Assembly (NCBI RefSeq): GCF_003473485.1 | Contig: NC_053046.1 | Coordinates: 36,541,832 to 36,605,831 of the forward strand | Origin: Medicago truncatula | Taxonomy: Eukaryota; Streptophyta; Magnoliopsida; Fabales; Fabaceae | Direction: 5' to 3' | Length of the DNA: 64,000 nt | Shown: one piece after another, positions 33,904 through 45,920 of the stretch | Numbering within the stretch: the first letter of the stretch is position 1 | Layout: each line of letters begins with the position of its first letter | Notes under the pieces: model-generated | The model's database searches: none | The model's input: only the letters and a program-made list of their open reading frames with translations | What the model was told of the DNA's origin: nothing | Made by a program: the position numbers and the translations under genes

Positions 33904-35013
33904 GAACTATTACTACTTTGATAAGAAAATAATGGTGTCTACCTTGATGGACAAATCTTGTATTCCTTACGTGTGTTTTTAGTTTTGTTATTTTGTACTA
34001 TGTCAATTCCTATCTGTGTAGTTGGTTACATTATATTTATACATATGGTATTTGTTTGGAAATGCCGTTAATTTTGCAAGGGATTGCATGGTATCATTTA
34101 TTTATACAAGAAATATATTCTTTTGAGTGTAGTTCAAGATGATTTTAAAAATGAAATACTGTGATATTTTATTGTTATTGAAAATAAACATACATGTACA
34201 GATATGTTTTCAAGTAAATGAATATCAATCTTCCCTCAAGGAACATTTTAATGAACAAGACAAAATATGAAAAGACGTTTATGGTAATACTTAGTAAGCA
34301 CTAATTTTCTCCAACCCAGCACCTCAAAAGAAATTATTAAATAGGGCATACAAATAATTTTATATCATTACATTTCAACAAAATTTATTTATTTTATTAA
34401 GATTTATTAAATGTGAGCCATGAAAAATGATGAGAGAGAGGGTGCTTCCATATCCACCCATATATTATTATGCTCCACAACGGAGGTGCCTATTTAATAT
34501 GATGTTAAATAGATGAAGCACCCACCATTAATTGTGGATGGTCTAAGAACCTAAATATGTCTGACATTAAATAAAATTGTGTGAGAAATCCTTAATCAAC
34601 ACTGATCTAGAAATAGAGAGTAATGAGTAAGTGCATTCATTAACATCAAAATGAAAACATTTACTCCTTTTTAAAGTTAAGTCTTTCATTCATGGTCCAA
34701 AGGTTCGCCTTACTGCGGATTGCACTGTGGTACTGTTAGCACAAAGAATATTCGGTAGCTGCTAAAGAAATAATGGGAAACTTTGATAAATATTTGTGTT
34801 ATTTTGACACAGAAAAAATAGATAAATACGATCACTGTTTTATAAGAAACAAATTTTTAATTCATAGAATAACTATATGGAATTGGTCTATAATATTGAT
34901 AAGATACATTAATCATTTGATAAACTTAAAAACGATGTTTTATTTATACCGGTGGCTAAAGGGAGTACATATTAAATATTAAATATGTGGTTAAATATTA
35001 TTCAATGATGATT
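33904..35013. other. Spacer downstream of unit C
   Basis: No gene or clear element is supported. The stretch is AT-rich with the 3' untranslated region of unit C at its start. Confidence 0.4.
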
Positions 35014-35027
35014 AATGAATATAATAA

Positions 35028-35334
35028 TCCTTTGTGTTTGGCTGGTGTGGAATGAAAGAAACTACAGATTGTTCAATACATTGAAACACCTATTGATCAA
35101 CTCTTAGAAAAAGTGAAATATCATTTTTTGTGATGGCTAAAGGCCAATAAAATCACTTTTGTGTACGGTATTCAGAATTGGTGGTCGAACCGTTTATCTT
35201 GTCTGGGTATCGACCGACCTTGTTTTTGTAATTATACTTTGTGATTGATATTGCTCCGGGTTGGTCCCTTTGGTACATCTTGAAATGAAGGGTCTCCAAC
35301 GCTGTTAATATATTCCATTTTAATTTCTTAAAAA
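35028..35334 (+). mobile_element. 5'-truncated LINE with 14-bp target duplication
   Basis: The exact direct repeat AATGAATATAATAA flanks it at 35014-35027 and 35335-35348. Its decayed frame reads KVKYHFL-stop-WLKANKITF and IQNWWSNRLSCLGI, the C-terminal end of a plant L1 ORF2. It ends in an oligo-A tail. About 307 bases remain. Confidence 0.8.
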
Positions 35335-35348
35335 AATGAATATAATAA

Positions 35349-36240
35349 GATGTTGCAACTCATTAACCATTACAATTATTATTATTTTTTTGACAAAAGC
35401 AGACTTAACTTATTTAATTCTTCAAGGTAGTAATAATACATGTCGGAATATATTAAAAAATGTAGTGACTACCATAAGACAACGTCCCTCTAGACCTCTA
35501 GATAAGAAGTGAGAATCATTGTTGGCTTACCTTCGAATAAAACCTAACCTAAAGTTTGGTAAAGAAAGAAGTAACTTCCTACAAACATTTAAAGAAGTAA
35601 CCTCCCATGCTCATGAAACTTCTTTGTGATGATGATGATATTTGACTTCCTCCCGTAAAATAATTATTGGTTAAATTTTCCATACTCCTCTTTTATTTGA
35701 TTTTAAATTTGAAAATTTGTGTATTTTATTTGATTTTATTTAATGGCAGGAGTATCTATTGCCATTTTCTTTTCAATTATTTCCGTGAAAAGGAACAAGC
35801 AATTGTTTGCATAAAGTATGGAATTCTATCATTGTGGGAAAATTAAATTAGAGTGTGTTTGGATGGGGAATGTTTTGAGATAATGTAATGTTTTGAGGGA
35901 ATTCAAATTCTTTGAAGTGAATTTTATTGATTGGATGATAATTTGAAGATTTTCAAAATGGTGGAAATTTATGAAGTATTTTGTTCAAGTTAAATTTAGA
36001 GAATTTCAAATGACACCTAAAAGTTAATAATTTCACATTTCTTCATTGTTATAAGTTTTCAAAATTTGCATTTTGGACCTCAAATTTTCCTAAATTTTCA
36101 AAAAAATTGTAAATTGGCCCTTCAATTTTTTCAAAAAATATAATTTGACCCCTCAAATTTTTTGAAAATTGACCCCAATTTCAATTTTCAAATTTGACCC
36201 AAAAACAAGTATTATATGAAAAAGATAAATAATTTTGTCT
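35349..36240. other. Spacer, possibly repetitive
   Basis: No gene is supported. The stretch 35850-36220 has a 'gtgtttggatgggg' start and repeated 'ttgacccctcaaattttt'-like phrases, suggestive of a decayed MITE without resolved ends. Confidence 0.3.
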
Positions 36241-36253
36241 TTGAAATGCAATT

Positions 36254-36720
36254 TTGCAGGCAATGCAACCTATGTACTCTTGTGCGGATTATATATTCTC
36301 AATTCTGCGACAGCTAGATGCTCACCAAAAACAAGTATTTGGAGCCATGTGGAGCCTGTGGAAGCATAGAAACAACAAGTTTTGGAATAATGCAACTGAA
36401 ACAGTTAAGACATTTGTGAACGAGTCGACTCCTTACTCACAAGTTGGCAGGAACAACAAGGTTTGGAATGATACAACTCGAGATCCTATTCAATGCAATG
36501 TGGACGCATCTTTTTCTAATTCCCTCAACAAAGTTAGTATTAGAGTGTGCATTATGGACGACGAGGAGATACTTGTTCTTGCAAATACATAATGGTTTGC
36601 ACCAATAGTTGATGTTGATATCAGTGAGGCTCTGGGTCTATTATCTGGTTGCAATGGGTGAAGGATCTTTAATTGACGAATATGAATTTTGAAATGGTCT
36701 CCAAAACGATGGTTTACGTT
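36254..36720 (+). mobile_element. LINE fragment, RNase H-like region
   Basis: The frame 36254-36592 reads GAMWSLWKHRNNKFW, then PIQCNVDASFS and VSIRVCIMDDEEILVLA. These are the linker and RNase H-like domain of a plant L1. It continues past a stop as WFAPIVDVDISEALGLL. Not a host gene. Confidence 0.7.
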
Positions 36721-39700
36721 GAGATGGACTCCAATGCGGAATTTTGAAATGGACTTTAAATAGGAGGTTATAATCTCGAAAAAGAGAGAGTATTCCATTA
36801 CGTATTTATGACAAAAAATAATGAATAAATATACTTTTATAAAATTATGCCATCTATTTATTCGTTTATTATTTTCTTATTTTGTGTAGAGTAGTAATAG
36901 AATAGGTACCGTTTGACCATCCTTTTTTTTTTTTTTTCGGTCTAAAAACTACTTTAAAATAAAGCCCTTTAAGAAAAAAGTTAAATCTATTTGGTTTCTT
37001 TATTTTTTTTAGTTCTAAAGTTAATTTTAAGTTAAAAGTTGTTTGGCAAAATATTATACAAAACATTGAATTGTTTGATTTTGCTTTTTCAATTATACTG
37101 TATAACATTTTTTTTTTATAAGAATACCATATTTTTAGTGTCATTTAAAAAGATAAGAATTTATATTATATGATATTATATTTGTTACAGTGTTGGTGTC
37201 ATTGAAAAAGATATTTTTAGTTTTTTTTGAAAAGATATGTTTAGTTTTTTAAATAAGAAAAAAATATGCATAATTTGTTACAATATAAATGTGTAAAATA
37301 TATATAAGTATAATTTTTTTAGGCATATATACTTGTACTTTTAATTAAAATTAAAATTTTATAAAAATAATTATACGCATTACACAACAGTAAAAAAATT
37401 ATACGCATTAGCGTAACAAAAAACAGACATACAGACATAAAGTTATTACTCTAAACGCTAATGTGTGTGTGCATTTGTGAGGTTGAAGAAAGAGAATAAA
37501 AATATTTGGTGTCATTCAATGACAACATGAAAAAAAAAATTTGCGAGGTTGTGATAATTGAACGATATTGAAATTAAATATATAAGTGATAAAAAGATAA
37601 TAAAATTTCTTCAAAAATAGATAATAAAATTAAATGGACCCTCCTTAAAAAAAAATATATGGATCGGTTAAAAAAAATTAAATGGAAGAAAAAAGCAAAT
37701 TGAAATACAATATTAAAAAATAAAAGAAAAGATTGTCAGCGTGAATTGAAGAGAGGTGCTTGTGAAATAATTTGCGGAGAAGTAGTTTTTTGAAGTAGCA
37801 TTCAACAACTTTTGGTTAAAGCTCATTCCATTCAATATTATGCATTCTAAAAAAAAATACTTTTTTTAAAGATACTTTATTGATATTGTGTTTGGTCTAA
37901 CTTCTCCTTAAAAATATAAAAAACTGAAGTAAAAAAAAAAGTCAGACCAAACAGCATTAACAATTTTCGGTGTTCACATCACATTCAAGTGAACCGTTTA
38001 CTCTTTCAAATCAAGTCTTCATTCCAAGTCAGTCAACCCAACTTGCTAATAGGGCTAAAAATGTGTGGTTCTATTAGAAACTACAGGATTTTATGCTTAT
38101 ATAATCGTGTATTCAAAAACCATCACAATAATATTTATGCAATTAACTCATTAAATAAATAATGCAATAATTTTCCAATAAAAGGGAAACCTGTACTGAT
38201 ATTGAAAATAAAGTCACCTCAATTTCTTTAATCAAATATCATAACCATAAGGGTAACTCAAAATATTAACTCTAAAATTTCCAAACTTTCTAAGAAGTTT
38301 CTCAATATTATAAAGAGCATCAAAGTATAAGAGCTCAAACGTTCTGAATTTCTTTAATCCTTCTAATGGCTAATAAGGCTTAAAGTAAATATTCAAGACT
38401 CATCAGGCAAAATGTCATAATTCAACAATTCAACTAGCATAAGCATTATGGATTATTACATAGACAGAATCATATTAAGGGACAACTTCACTTATGACTG
38501 GACTATATTATTTTGTAAAAATTAGGAATAAATTAACTCTATAAATAATAATATCATATAAATAAGATTTATGTGTAAAGGTACTAGAGATTATTTGTAA
38601 CAATTGGGACAATCGAGTTTGAAATTACTCAAATTTTTCATTGTTTGTCCCCTTCTTCTTTTCATTTTATTTTGCTCTCTTTTTTTTTTTTTTTTTGATA
38701 CGCCATCTTTGTGTATATTTTTCATGCTTTGTTCTCTAGTACCCCACCCCAAACTTATTGTTTAGCAACACCCTGCTTAGCCAAACTCAAATATAACATT
38801 TTGGGTTAAATCCTAAAAGTCTCTACGCTAAATATGTAGTTTGTCACCGAACAAAAAGATCTAAACATACCGGCTCAATTTGGCTTTCAAAAAGGATAAT
38901 TTCAAATTAAATAAGGGTAGGCTTCAAAGGCTCGCATGTAAATTGCACGGAACACTCTATATATGTAAATTGAAAAATAAAATTTGCCTATGAAACTTAC
39001 AGTGTTAGATTTCTGGGAGTTGTGACTACCTATCACATATGTTGTACACTTTGCCTTTGAATTTCAAGTTACTCCCTCCTTATGAACTTTTGGAATACCA
39101 CTTGACTACAAAATTGTTACTAAGCTGAAAAAATAATCAATAAACAAGCAAATCCATCAATAATAAACAAGTTTAGATTCAATTACCTAACATGGGGTAC
39201 ACTGAGTTATCCAAATAAATAACACAACAATTAAAAGTTCAACTGACACAATTGACAAATACGAGTTATTGGAAAAAAAGAAATTAATATGGACTTTGAA
39301 TTTTTTTTTTGTCCATCTTTTCACTTTTTTTTTACCACATAGAAATACCTTCTTCCCCTTTTGTTCGCATAATTCTTCCTTGCTAAGTAACCGTTGCTTT
39401 TCTCTACAACCATCATCACTTCTTCAATCTGAAACGGATATAACTAACAAGAAATTTTTCTTTGTATACCAAAGAGGGGTTAGTGCAAACAACTATACAA
39501 TAGCGAAAAATATTTACAGAATATATATAGATGCTCAAAACAATACAAATTGTCGCGATGCTTAAAATATCTAAACGTCAGTCCCCGACAACGACGCCAT
39601 TTTGATGTAATATTTTTCTATCAATATTGTTCTAAGTGTATGAATTTAAAATATTTGTTTGTGTAAACCTATAAACTATTTGACTTAAAATAAAATAGAA

Positions 39701-39792
39701 GAGATATGACAATTTCACTTGGGGTCAAAAACACTCAATCAAGCGTAACAACTGCAATCTCACGATCAAATAACGGAGAAAAATTATTGTTG
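36721..39792. other. Long AT-rich spacer with possible retrotransposon debris
   Basis: No gene is supported in about 3 kb. Poly-T and poly-A runs are frequent. The phrase 'cagtccccgacaacgacgcc' at about 39580 resembles a motif often seen in plant LTR-retrotransposon debris (recollection, not searched). Confidence 0.35.
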
Positions 39793-40617
39793 AAGAACTA
39801 CATTTCATTAAATGTTTTTAAAATCCTCATATTTTATCCCCGTTATCAAAATTAGTCCATGCTGTTAATTTTCTAACGGAATACTGAAGTGGCAGTTAGC
39901 GGATCTCAATTATTTTAGGGTTAAATATGTTTTTGATCCCTACATTTTGCGTGACTTTGAAGAATAGTCCTTATTATTTTAGGAATTTTAAAAATATTTA
40001 TTGAAATAAAAGAACTATTTTAGATATGATATCGAAATTTAATTATCATTGATATTGAAATTATTAAAAAAAATTAGTTTTTTTAAATGGTGATTCAAAG
40101 TTTTTTTTTCTTCAGAATATTCAAAGTTAGTAGATATTATAAAATATATATTTATGGGAGTGGGTTGTAAGTCAAGTCGTAGCGGGTTGCAAGTCTTGTG
40201 TAGCTAGCTTGCAATTAATAATATCACATCCAAAGTTAAATACCTCCTGTTTTAAGTAAAGTCTTCATTTCCAAGTCAACCAGAAAAGTATGAAATGAAT
40301 TCCCCCAACTTGTCTAATTTACGACCACAAAGCACTTGTCTACTCCACATGAGTACTTCTCTTAATATATCCAATCATATATCTAAAAGCTGCATATGTA
40401 TTTGGTTACTCATAATAAATATTTTCAAAGAGCAAAATGAGGAATAGTATGATGTTTCTTTTCTGCTTTGCTAGCCAAATGTTGGTGTATTATTTCATAC
40501 CATCAACAGCTGCTGCTCTTTCTTTGAGTTCGCAGACTGATAAGCTTGCTTTGAAGGAAAAGCTCACAAATGGCGTACCAGATTCTCTTCCATCATGGAA
40601 TGAGTTATATTTCTGTG
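39793..40617 (+). repeat. Segmental duplication of the unit C promoter and 5' exon
   Basis: These 825 bases match 29999-30834 almost base for base, with scattered substitutions and small indels. They cover the upstream region, TATA-like block, start codon and the first 60 codons. The match starts at ttgaagaactacatttcatt and ends where the G-rich element begins. Confidence 0.9.
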
Positions 40618-41478
40618 AATGGGGAGGGGAGGGGTTTTAATGGAGGGGAGGGAAAGGGAGGGAAGGGAAGCAAAGAGGAGATATATCAATTAAATATATG
40701 TTTGGTTCAAATGATGGGACGGAAGGGAAGGGAAGAGATTTTAATTAAATATGTGTTTGGTTCATAATGGGAGGGGAGAGATTTTAAAATCAAATTACTT
40801 TTTTATCCCTCTAACCTTAAAACAATATCATGATTTTTATATTATTCACTTCATAAAAATTTAAACATAAAAACTCGTAACCAAAAACTCCATAAATAAT
40901 CAAACATAAAAGTTCGAACAAAATATTAGGTATTCATAAATATTAGAGCACTTCTAAAATAATCTAGTACAAAATAAAAATATTTATAACAAAATCTTCT
41001 ACAAATTTTATTAATTATGTTTTAATATATAATACAATTAAAAAGTATAAAATAAATATATCAAAATAAATAAAAATAAAAGCAACGTTAGTCAAAAAAG
41101 TGAATTCACGTAAAAAAAAAAATTAGAAGACAAGAATATGCGGTTCTTGATAAAAAAAAAATTGACATTGGCATGTTACAAAAAAGATGGTAATAAGCAA
41201 TATGTTGAAAACACTTAAATTTTTAATAAGGACGGTTTTGTCATTTAAAAATAAACAGGAGGATAATTATGTCAATGTAATTAAAATTGCATTAACTCAT
41301 CTCTCTTTCTCCCCCCTCCGGTCCAAAAAACTCCAATTTGAGGAGGAGCAATAAATGAGCTTATGAATGATTTTACTCCCCTTCCTCTCCCTCCCCTCCC
41401 CTTCTAAAAATTGAATCAAACACAAATTTTTTAAAATATTCTCTCCCTTCCCCTCCCTTCCCCTTCAAAACTCGCGAG
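40618..41478. mobile_element. G-rich inverted-repeat element inside unit D
   Basis: The left end (ggggaggggaggggttttaa, then gggagggaaagggaggg) mirrors the right end (ccccttcctctccctcccct and ctcccttcccctcccttccc), with copies of a gtttggttcaa-type phrase inside both. The interior is AT-rich and non-coding. Target duplication is not clear because the right flank is rearranged. Confidence 0.6.
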
Positions 41479-41808
41479 TCAAGGTCCTAACCTGTTGGTT
41501 CAATTTGCTGCAAGATTCCGGTGCTTCATCTTTCCCAGATAATTAAATATTCCTATAGAGATCACTAACTGCACAAATATCCAGGTAATTCATTTGCTGC
41601 AAAATAAACTCACGGGAATAGTTCCCACATGGTTTGGATCATTGTTGCAACTTAGCAGATTGATTCTCGAGTCAAATAATCTAGTTGGCACTATTCCCTC
41701 TTCCTTACTAGTTGGTACTAATTTGGTTGGAGCAGGAAGCTTTGGATCTGTTTATAAAGGATCTCTTCTCAACTTTGAAAGCCCTATTGCTATAAAGGTC
41801 TTGAATCT

Positions 41809-42468
41809 TGTTGTGAATTCATTGAGAAAACTACACCAATAAAAACTTGATGCGTGGAGCAAATTAATACCAAGTAATCAAATCAAGCGGGTAGCAAATA
41901 ATCCAAACAAAATCAACAAGAGATAAAAGGAAGAGAGAGAGAAAGAACACAAGATATTTGTTTACCCAGTTCGGTCTAATGATGACCTAGTCTGGGGGAG
42001 AGAGCAGCTCTCCGATCCACTATAATGATATGAGTTTCTTTACAAAGAGATAATGAGTTTCAAGAATCAGTCTTCAAACCTAATTCTACCAAAGTCCCAG
42101 CCTCTTCCCGTGACCAAGAGACTCAATCCTAATAGTGTTTTGTTCAAGGTGAATCAAAACAATCCCAACCCTAGAGTTGTTGCCAAGAGAAATTCTCTAT
42201 AAACCCTAGTTTGTATGTTAGTTTCTAAACTTTGTTTTTCTACACACTTTATCATTTGATACAAGGCTTATATTTATAGTGGAAAGTAAACCCTTAAAAA
42301 ACTGAAACAAATCAAACTGAAAATACTTTTTATTTTTATCTTTAGCGCGACCATCGTGGCACGAAATTTCCAGTAGCTTCCCAGGAATCTTGCTTCAACA
42401 ATCGTGGCGCGATGCTTCTCCATCGTGGCACGATACTCTAGATTTCTGATTTTAAGTTAACTCTCACA
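41809..42468. mobile_element. Solo LTR, 660 bp, in the kinase exon of unit D
   Basis: It begins TGTTGTGAATTC and ends CTCTCACA. The 5-base direct repeat AATCT flanks it at 41804-41808 and 42469-42473. No internal retroelement sequence or second LTR is present, so it is a recombination product. It shares a 'gggggagagagcagctctcc' block and layout with the LTR at 43980. Confidence 0.85.
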
Positions 42469-43979
42469 AATCTTGAAACACGTGGAGCAGCAAAGAGTTT
42501 CATGGCAGAATGCAATGCTCTGGGAAAGATGAAGCACCAGAATCTTGTCAAGGTCCTAACCTGTTGTTCAAGTGTTGATTATAAGGGTGAAGATTTCAAG
42601 GCTATTGTTTTTGAGTTCATGTCAAATGAGAGTCTTGAAAAGTTTTTGCACAATAATGAAGGGTCTGAAAATCATAATCTCAACCTCACATAAAGGTTAG
42701 ACATTGCTCTTGATGTAGCTCATGCACTTGATTATCTTCACAATGATACAGAGCAAGCCGTAGTTCACTGTGATCTTAAGCCAAGCAACGTTCTTCTTGA
42801 CGATGACTTTGTAGCCCACTTGGGAGACTTTGGCTTGGCTAGGATCATTCTTGGAACCACAGAGCATTCAAGTAAAGATCAAGTTATTTCCTCTACTATT
42901 AAAGGAACTATAGGATATATTCCTCCTGGTAAAGTTCTTAATTTATATCCCATACTTGTTATTACCTTTAAGAAATTTAGCAGTAATCATTATCATAACT
43001 TATTATCAAATATTAGCCTCCATGTTTTATGATCGATGTGTTAAAATTTAATATATAATGTATACTTCACTATATTTTTCCTAAATAGTTGTTGTTGTTT
43101 GAAAAGAGTACGGAGAAGGTGTTCCAGTATCACCAAAGGGAGATATCTACAGCTTTGGGATTCTTCTACTAGAGATGTTCACCGGAAAGAGACCAACAAA
43201 TAACAACTTTTCTGAGAGATTAAGTCTGCATAAATTCTGCAAAATAAAAATTCCAGAAGCAATCCTTGAGATAGTAGATTCTCAATTGCTTTTTCCATTT
43301 GCTGAAGATGAGATGGGGATTGTGGAAAACAAGATTAGGAATTGTTTGGTGATGTTTGCTGCAATTGGAGTCGCATGTTCTAAAGAGGTCACTACTCATC
43401 GAATGTTGATAAAAGATGTTATAGTTAAGTTGAATCAAATCAAATCAAAGTTTCCATGCTAGGAACCGCTGCTACTGTGATAAGAAAATAATTGTGTTCA
43501 CAAGAAAGCTTGTCTAGCCATCGATCAAGTGTGTTTTTGTTGCATTACTTTGAATTACAATTTCTATGTATTGGGATAATAATTTGTAATTGTAGATGCA
43601 ATTAATGGTATGAAGTTGCATTAAATACATGGTATTGTTTGGAAATTTTGTTAGTTGAGATGCAACTAATTCTATAGTTTCTAAAGTTAATTTAATGTCT
43701 TGCACGTTTTCCTAATTATAAAATTCAGCCAAAACCAAAAACGACACCTTGTCATATTAGCTTTAGAAATTCTAGAAAAGAATAATTCAAATTCTAGAAA
43801 TTTCACTCTAGTGGTTTTACTTCGTTGGCTTGTATCGAGCTAGAGTTTTTCTTCAGATTAGTCTGAGTTAAGAAACGTAAAAAATAACATCAAAAGTAGT
43901 TCTAGTTTTCTTAGCGTTACCATGTAGCATTGTCTTATTCTTTGATGCTTTCAAGAATAAGCTCACATCAAGCAGGGGA

Positions 43980-44752
43980 TGTTGTGAATCCGGTTAAAAC
44001 TCACACCAATGTAAACAAAGATGTGTGGAGCAAAAGGAAGTGATAATCTATGTGTAAAGTGTCTCCAAGCAACAACAACAAAAACAACCCTAGTCTAGTG
44101 TAGAGCAACTCCACAAGAGAATACAAAGCAAACGAGATAAGCAAGAAAGGAAGAACAAACACACCAAAAAGATTGTTGACCCAATTCAGCCAATATGGCC
44201 TAATCTGGGGGAGAGAGCAGCTCTCCAATCTACTATGATGAAAGTGTTACAAAGGGTTACAAGAAAAATAGCTTGCAAGCTTACACAAGAATAAGTCCTA
44301 GTTTCTACCCATTTGTGTTTCCCCACTCTCACAATATGAACCCTAAAAGAGAAGACACTAGAGGAAGTTTTAGATCCTTCCAATGGTGAAATCTCACTAC
44401 CCAAGGTGATTACAATGTTTTTTCCAACCCAAGAGACCCTCTCTACAAAGACACTCAACCCTAGAGTTCCCTCCTTTGTAATCCAAGTTTTTCTCTCTAA
44501 GCTCTTCCAAGCTCTCTTCCAAAATCTGCACAAGAACACTTAAATACTAGCCTTCCTCTGATAAAATCGTGTCACGATTTCCAGATCGTGTCACGATTTG
44601 AACGTACGTCCCAAGGTATGACCAGTCCTTATCAAGGATACTTAACGAGCAAGTTTGAAAATCGTGTCACAATTTGGCACCCTGCAAACCAGCTCACGGC
44701 ATCACGATTTCTCTGTTCTTCCAGACCACAAATTTGAAGTCAAATCTCAACA
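43980..44752. mobile_element. Solo LTR, 773 bp, same family as 41809
   Basis: It begins TGTTGTGAATCC and ends TCTCAACA, with the 5-base direct repeat GGGGA at 43975-43979 and 44753-44757. It carries the shared 'gggggagagagcagctctcc' block and repeated 'atcgtgtcacgattt' motifs. Long minus-strand frames inside it are chance. Confidence 0.85.
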
Positions 44753-44934
44753 GGGGAAAATAAGCACTTAAAAGGTATTAGAGGCATTAATTAAGTGTAT
44801 ATCTTTGTGGATTCAACTATATTAGTTCTTTGATACTGTGAATTAGTTGCATGTTCTAGATCACCTTCAATAAGACACAAAGGGGTCTAGAATGTTTGTT
44901 ACACAACCGTTAACAAATTGACTCGAGAAATCGA

Positions 44935-45920
44935 AATATCAGCCTTACACAAAGGTTAAGTATTGCTCTCAATGTAGCTCGCACGTTGGATTATCTTCAC
45001 AATAATTTTGAGCAAGCTGTAGTTCATTGTGATATTAAGCCAAACAATGTGAGGAAATGGTTGCCTACTTCGGAGATTTTGGATTAGCTAGGTTCCTTCA
45101 TCGGGCAACAGTGATTTCCTTCATTGGATATGTTCCCCCTGGTCTAGTATCCTTTATTCCTTAATATCTTTTAAAATGTTTATCGTTACTTTGTGAGTAG
45201 TGGCAATAACAAAAAAGGTTATCTTGTCATTTACATCAGATAGGATCATATACAGTAGCTAGCTTAGTAAGTAATGTTCTAATTCAAAGTTTTTCCAATG
45301 AATTTCATAAGCTAGTAAATCTCGAGATTCACGATACTAAAAATATTTGTTTTTAGCACTTGTTTGGTAATACGGTAGGTTTCCAAAATCATGGTGAGCC
45401 ACGGTGAATTTGCAAAAGATACACTCTATAACTTTTGAAAAATCACATTAGCTCAGAGTCATTTCAATAAATTATCACTCAGTAATACCAAACATGCACT
45501 TAACCAATATACAATTGTGGTTGAGATATATTCCTATTATCTTTTTTTTTTCTTTTTTCTAAATAAATGTCGTTGGAATTTGGAACAGATTATGGATTAG
45601 ATGACTTTTGTATCACCAGAAGGAGATGTCTACAACTATGGAATTCTTCTGTTGGAGATGCAAACCAGAAAAGGACCAACTGATATCATGTTTGGTGATG
45701 GTCTAAGCTTATGTGAACTCGGTAAGAAGGGAATTTCAGACAAAATCACTGCACAATTGCTCATGCCATAGCCAGAAAACAAACATGGGGTATAGAAAAC
45801 AACAAAGGGGAATGTTTGGCGTCCTTTGCTAGGATTGGAGTAGCATGCTCAGTATAATTTCCCAATCAACGAATGGGCATATATACCAGAATTTATAGAA
45901 GGATGTGTTTCGCTCAAGTG
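44935..45920 (+). pseudogene. LRR-RLK unit E, eroded kinase C-lobe fragment
   Basis: Homology starts at the catalytic-loop region (LTQRLSIALNVA, then AVVHCDIKPNNV), has indels, and passes FGDFGLARFLH to GYVPPG at about 45143. After an intron-like gap, exon 2 homology resumes at about 45590 (DYGLDD..., SPEGDVYNYGILLLEM in a shifted frame) and fades with stops near 45770-45860. It is the most diverged unit of the cluster. No N-lobe, LRR or promoter remains. Confidence 0.8.

Larger units (their letters stand above)
40437..43462 (+). pseudogene. LRR-RLK unit D, chimeric pseudogene with two insertions
   Basis: The start codon to about 40617 is nearly identical to unit C, including its three-residue deletion. 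A G-rich inverted-repeat element then interrupts the LRRNT. From about 41550 a single LRR stretch (NKLTGIVPTWFGS, NNLVGTIPSSL) is joined directly to the kinase loop (LVGTNLVGAGSFGSVYKG). The remaining LRRs, the transmembrane segment and the juxtamembrane region are deleted. A 660-base solo LTR splits the kinase after KVLNL. The kinase resumes at 42469, has an in-frame TAA at about 42691 where unit C has CAA, keeps HCDLKPSN and DFGLAR, and ends exon 1 at 42928. Exon 2 is 43107-43462. It cannot make a receptor. Confidence 0.9.

Noticed and set aside
36254-36592. 112-aa frame as a possible host gene
   Set aside because: WKHRNNKFW and CNVDASFS are LINE RNase H-region hallmarks, so it was listed as a retroelement fragment.
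39269-39565. 98-aa frame near a poly-T run
   Set aside because: Phe/Ser-rich chance frame with no motif and no supporting splice sites.
44001-44539. Minus-strand frames of 75 and 117 aa
   Set aside because: They lie wholly inside the solo LTR 43980-44752 and show no domain.
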